Both the position numbers and the translations under genes were made by a program. From Hyphomicrobiales bacterium (GTDB lineage Bacteria; Pseudomonadota; Alphaproteobacteria; Rhizobiales; JAJFHB01): a stretch of 8,032 bases of DNA. The notes below the pieces were generated by a model, which did not search any database, was not told where the DNA came from, and saw nothing but the letters and a program-made list of their open reading frames with translations. Each line of letters begins with the position of its first letter. Position 1 is the stretch's first letter. This document shows positions 5,288 to 8,032 of the stretch, one piece after another. The stretch spans positions 1 to 8,032 of the forward strand of contig JAJFHB010000504.1 of assembly GCA_021775795.1 (NCBI GenBank), in the 5' to 3' direction.

Positions 5288-7117
5288 TCAGGGAACGATG
5301 ATCTCCAGGGTCCTGGCGATCCGGAAGCCTATGGCACGGCTGCCAAAGTCGTGGAAACTGAAATAGCGGTTTGCGGAGCGCACGTTGAGCGGGTCCGAGG
5401 ACCAGGAGCCGCCACGCAGCATGCGAAAGTCCGGGGTGTGGCAATCAGTGGTTCTTGCCCGGCCATCGGTGTAGTCCGGTGCATAAAACGCCGTGCAGTC
5501 CTCGACCCATTCGTGCACATTGCCGATCATGTCATGCAGGCCGAAGCCATTTGGTTTAAAGGATCCAACCGGCGCCGTCTGGTCAGGATAACCATCGCTG
5601 CAAATGTTCGTATTGTTGCGCACCGAGGATTCACGGTCAGCGATATTTCCGAATTCACAAAGGGCGGTCTGATCGGATCCGAAATGATACGGCTGCTGGC
5701 TGCCGGCGCGGGCTGCGTACTCCCATTCCGTTTCGGTCACTAACCGGTAAGGCGCATCGGTCCGGCTCTCAAGCCACGCGGCATATTCCTTGGCATCGTT
5801 CCAGGTCACATTCAGCACAGGCCTTGTGCCGCGCCCCCAGCCGCCGTCATTGCTGATCGGATTATTGCAGCCAACATCATGCAGGCAGGCATTCCATTCA
5901 TCGAAGGTGACTTCGAACTTACCCACCGCAAAGGCTGCGGGAAGCGTGATGTTGTGTTGAAGTTTATCCCAGTTGTTGGCGCCTTCTTCGGTTACAGGCG
6001 CACCTCTTACGTAACTGCCGGCCGGCAGCACGACCATTGTTGGACAGGCGGCGCAATCACGAAACTCGTCGCCCGGCATGACACATCGAATGGCTCCGGC
6101 GACGCGGATGGCGAAACCCTCGGCACAGGGCAACTGCTCATCTTCAAACTGAAGTTCCTCCTCCGGGAAGACGCCGATGGCCACCTGGTCCAGCAACCCC
6201 TTGAGTTTGGCTGCAGCCACGGTGGCAAAAAGACCGTCGGGAAAACGCCGCAAAAAATCTTCAAGAAGGGCCGCGTCGTTGCTGTTACGGACGCTTTCCC
6301 AAAGCAGCGCCTCTTCACTCAGGTTCGACAGGGAGCCGTTCGATGGATCGCCCGGAACAAGATAAAACTCGTCAATAAGGGCGCTTTCCTCCCAGGGTGT
6401 CTGCGCCCCGCTTGTTGCATCGACAACAGCACCCCGTGTGCGTTTGAAGACCTGTTCAATGGTCAGCCCCGGATACTGCATGGCTTCGGCAAGGGCGAGG
6501 GTGTAAGGCGAATTTGATCCCTCACCATCCATCGCCACTTCGCCCGGAGCAGCGGCAAAGGCGATCAGCGAGCCATTGAAGGCGCTCACTCTTGCAAGGC
6601 CGCGTTCTGAGCTGCGGCTGTTACCGGGAAAGGGATTATTGCGGCAGGCATCCAGAATGGCGAGGTTGATCGAGTTCCCTGCCTCCTCCATCTGGCGCAT
6701 TACATCGGAGACGCGAAATGCTTCGATGCTCAGGTCCGCCGCTGATTCCACATGCGCATCGAGAGGGATCAGATAGTTGATGCCGGCGTACTCAACACCG
6801 TGTCCAGCGTAGTAGAACAAAGCCACCGTGTTGGGACCTGCCGCCCGCAGGGCGGTTCCGAATTCTCGGATAACGCGGGCCATATCGCGGCGGTCAACAT
6901 CGAAGGCCTGATGAACCTCAAAGCCGATCGCTTCAAGCGTTGTGGTCATGAGTTCAGCATCGCCACGTGCGTTGCGCAACGTGGAGATGTTCTCATAAGC
7001 CCCGTTGCCAACAACCAGCGCAACACGGTTGTCGGACCAGGCAGATGTGCCTTTGGTAGATAGCAATAACAAAGCGGCAAAAGCCAACACACAGATATGT
7101 CGGGATATAAATCGCAT
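5288..7117 (-). CDS. Secreted caspase-like (C14) protease fused to an FGE-sulfatase (SUMF1) domain
   Basis: The chosen start gives 609 residues. Residues 1-26 are a Sec signal peptide (MRFISRH, hydrophobic core, GTSA cleavage). A caspase p20-like domain follows, from NRVALVVGN at about 30, with catalytic His106 in YYAGHG and Cys158 in LDACRNN, so the dyad is intact. After the caspase fold, a segment near 273-308 (LLWESV, FLRRFPDGLF) resembles a motif often found behind bacterial caspase domains. A FRDCAACP segment (352-359) leads into an FGE-sulfatase domain (about 361-601) with GNVHEW at 532-537 and RGGSW at 568-572. Ser574 and Val579 stand where true FGEs have their two catalytic cysteines, so formylglycine synthesis is unlikely and a ligand- or substrate-binding role is more plausible. 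The cleavage target is unknown. ATGs at 7138 and 7201 are also in frame, but 7117 places the signal peptide at the N-terminus. The gene lies 52 bp after the cyclase gene. Confidence 0.92.
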   Translation of the reverse strand: MRFISRHICVLAFAALLLLSTKGTSAWSDNRVALVVGNGAYENISTLRNARGDAELMTTTLEAIGFEVHQAFDVDRRDMARVIREFGTALRAAGPNTVALFYYAGHGVEYAGINYLIPLDAHVESAADLSIEAFRVSDVMRQMEEAGNSINLAILDACRNNPFPGNSRSSERGLARVSAFNGSLIAFAAAPGEVAMDGEGSNSPYTLALAEAMQYPGLTIEQVFKRTRGAVVDATSGAQTPWEESALIDEFYLVPGDPSNGSLSNLSEEALLWESVRNSNDAALLEDFLRRFPDGLFATVAAAKLKGLLDQVAIGVFPEEELQFEDEQLPCAEGFAIRVAGAIRCVMPGDEFRDCAACPTMVVLPAGSYVRGAPVTEEGANNWDKLQHNITLPAAFAVGKFEVTFDEWNACLHDVGCNNPISNDGGWGRGTRPVLNVTWNDAKEYAAWLESRTDAPYRLVTETEWEYAARAGSQQPYHFGSDQTALCEFGNIADRESSVRNNTNICSDGYPDQTAPVGSFKPNGFGLHDMIGNVHEWVEDCTAFYAPDYTDGRARTTDCHTPDFRMLRGGSWSSDPLNVRSANRYFSFHDFGSRAIGFRIARTLEIIVP

Positions 7118-7169
7118 GGTGGCGCCAGAATAACTCATACTTGCTGCCGGGCAACACCTTTGAGATGTT

Positions 7170-8032
7170 CTAGTGCATCGTGAAAATCTCGCGCTGAACA
7201 TCGACCCCGCGCAGGTCGTGGTGACCGACGGACTGTAGGGGACCGTTCAGGCTTTCGGCAAATTCTGATGATGTCAGAATCCATCGATCAAGCGTTTTGC
7301 ACATGTCCTCGATACGCGAGGCTTCGTTGACGGCAGAGCCGATTACTGTGAAATCGAGGCGGCGTGCAGCGCCGACATTGCCGTAAGTGATGTCGCCGCG
7401 ATGCAGTCCGATTCCATATTCTATGCGGGTCTTGCCTGCAGCGCTGCGCTGCTCGTTGAGTTCCGAAACAATCTTGCGTGCGTCCATGGCGGCCGCGATG
7501 GCCTGGGTGCAGGCGTCTTCGGCTCCGGTCTTGCTGTCATCAATGGGAAAGATCGCAAGCACCGCATCGCCGATAAGCTTGAGAACCTCGCCCCCGCGCG
7601 CCTCTATCGGGCCGACCATGCAGTCGAAAAAGTCATTGAGAATTTCGAGGTAAGCCTCACGGGACAGATGTTCAGACAGAGAGGTGGAGTTGCGCAGGTC
7701 ACAAAACCAGATTGCTGCGTGAATGTTTTCGCCATCGCCGCGCCGGGTCAGGCCGTTCAGTACCTGCTGCCCGGTTCGGTTGCCCAGATAGGTGCCAAGC
7801 AGTGTTGAGGAGGCATCCCGCAGCGTGAAGATTTCTAGCAGACGGCTGACCACCGGCAACACTTCATAGACCTTACCCAGTTGAGCTACCGAAAAGCCTC
7901 CGGGCTCTTTGGAGGTGATCGTGAAAATATTGATCTGCCCGTCCGAAAAGATCATCGGCATGGCGACATAATCGGTAATGCCCTCTGCTTTCATCTCCTG
8001 CAGCACAGGATAATCCAGAAGCGGGTCAGGTC
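7170..8032 (-). CDS. Class III adenylate/guanylate cyclase, 5' end cut by window
   Basis: The frame is open from the right edge to the TAG at 7170, giving 286 visible residues; a GTG at 8006 is internal, since sense continues upstream of it (PDPLLDYP). Numbering from the codon at 8006, residues 1-60 look like the end of a sensor or GAF-like region, and 95-278 are a class III cyclase domain. All key residues appear present: metal-binding Asp103 (WFCDLR) and Asp147 (LIGDAVLAIF), purine-recognising Lys143 and Asp218 (RLDFTVIG), and transition-state Asn227 and Arg231 (VNEASR). The Lys/Asp pair indicates ATP, hence cAMP synthesis. No membrane segment is visible in the part shown, so it is probably cytoplasmic. 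The caspase-FGE gene follows on the same strand after 52 bp, possibly in the same transcript. The full N-terminal domain, and so the input signal, lies outside the window. Confidence 0.93.
   Translation of the reverse strand, partial: PDPLLDYPVLQEMKAEGITDYVAMPMIFSDGQINIFTITSKEPGGFSVAQLGKVYEVLPVVSRLLEIFTLRDASSTLLGTYLGNRTGQQVLNGLTRRGDGENIHAAIWFCDLRNSTSLSEHLSREAYLEILNDFFDCMVGPIEARGGEVLKLIGDAVLAIFPIDDSKTGAEDACTQAIAAAMDARKIVSELNEQRSAAGKTRIEYGIGLHRGDITYGNVGAARRLDFTVIGSAVNEASRIEDMCKTLDRWILTSSEFAESLNGPLQSVGHHDLRGVDVQREIFTMH

Noticed and set aside
5879..6517. 212-codon plus-strand open frame
   Set aside because: It is antisense to the caspase-FGE gene, whose frame shows clear domains.
7118..7201. ATG at 7201 or 7138 as the start of the caspase gene
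   Set aside because: The added residues are Cys/Ser/Arg-rich or short, and would bury the signal peptide. The 7201 start also overlaps the cyclase gene. The 7138 start remains possible.

Overview
The window looks like a chromosomal segment of an alphaproteobacterium, most likely of the Hyphomicrobiales (Rhizobiales) or a close marine relative. The base composition is moderately GC-rich by eye. The gene types fit this group: tandem YejA-type peptide-binding proteins, a membrane-anchored CycM-type cytochrome c beside a monofunctional prephenate dehydratase, and a secreted caspase/FGE fusion of a kind common in rhizobia-like genomes. Nothing points to a plasmid, phage or transposon: there is no integrase, transposase, tRNA, rRNA or CRISPR array.

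Layout. Positions 1-3212 (minus strand) hold two tandem paralogous periplasmic solute-binding proteins of ABC transporter family 5. The second is cut by the left edge of the window. The rest of the transporter (permeases and ATPases) would be expected beyond that edge. Positions 3213-3438 hold their promoter region and a strong intrinsic terminator belonging to the next gene upstream. Positions 3439-4056 (minus) encode a membrane-anchored class I cytochrome c. Positions 4057-4415 are a divergent, gene-free region with a perfect 16-bp tandem duplication, a TTGACA box, a 12-bp palindrome and two competing hairpins. Positions 4416-5276 (plus) encode prephenate dehydratase (PheA), the only plus-strand gene. 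Positions 5288-7117 (minus) encode a secreted caspase-like protease fused to an FGE-sulfatase (SUMF1) domain. Positions 7170-8032 (minus) hold the C-terminal part of a class III adenylate cyclase, cut by the right edge.

How the parts work together. The window is a patchwork of housekeeping units rather than one pathway: peptide import, respiratory electron transfer, phenylalanine biosynthesis and a signalling/proteolysis pair. The most interesting unit is the right end, where a cyclase gene with all its catalytic residues is followed 52 bp later, on the same strand, by an exported caspase-like protease. The protease keeps its His-Cys dyad, but its FGE domain lacks the two catalytic cysteines of true formylglycine-generating enzymes and is probably a binding module. 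A functional link between cyclase and protease is a guess from position only. I did not find a clearly undescribed multi-gene system.
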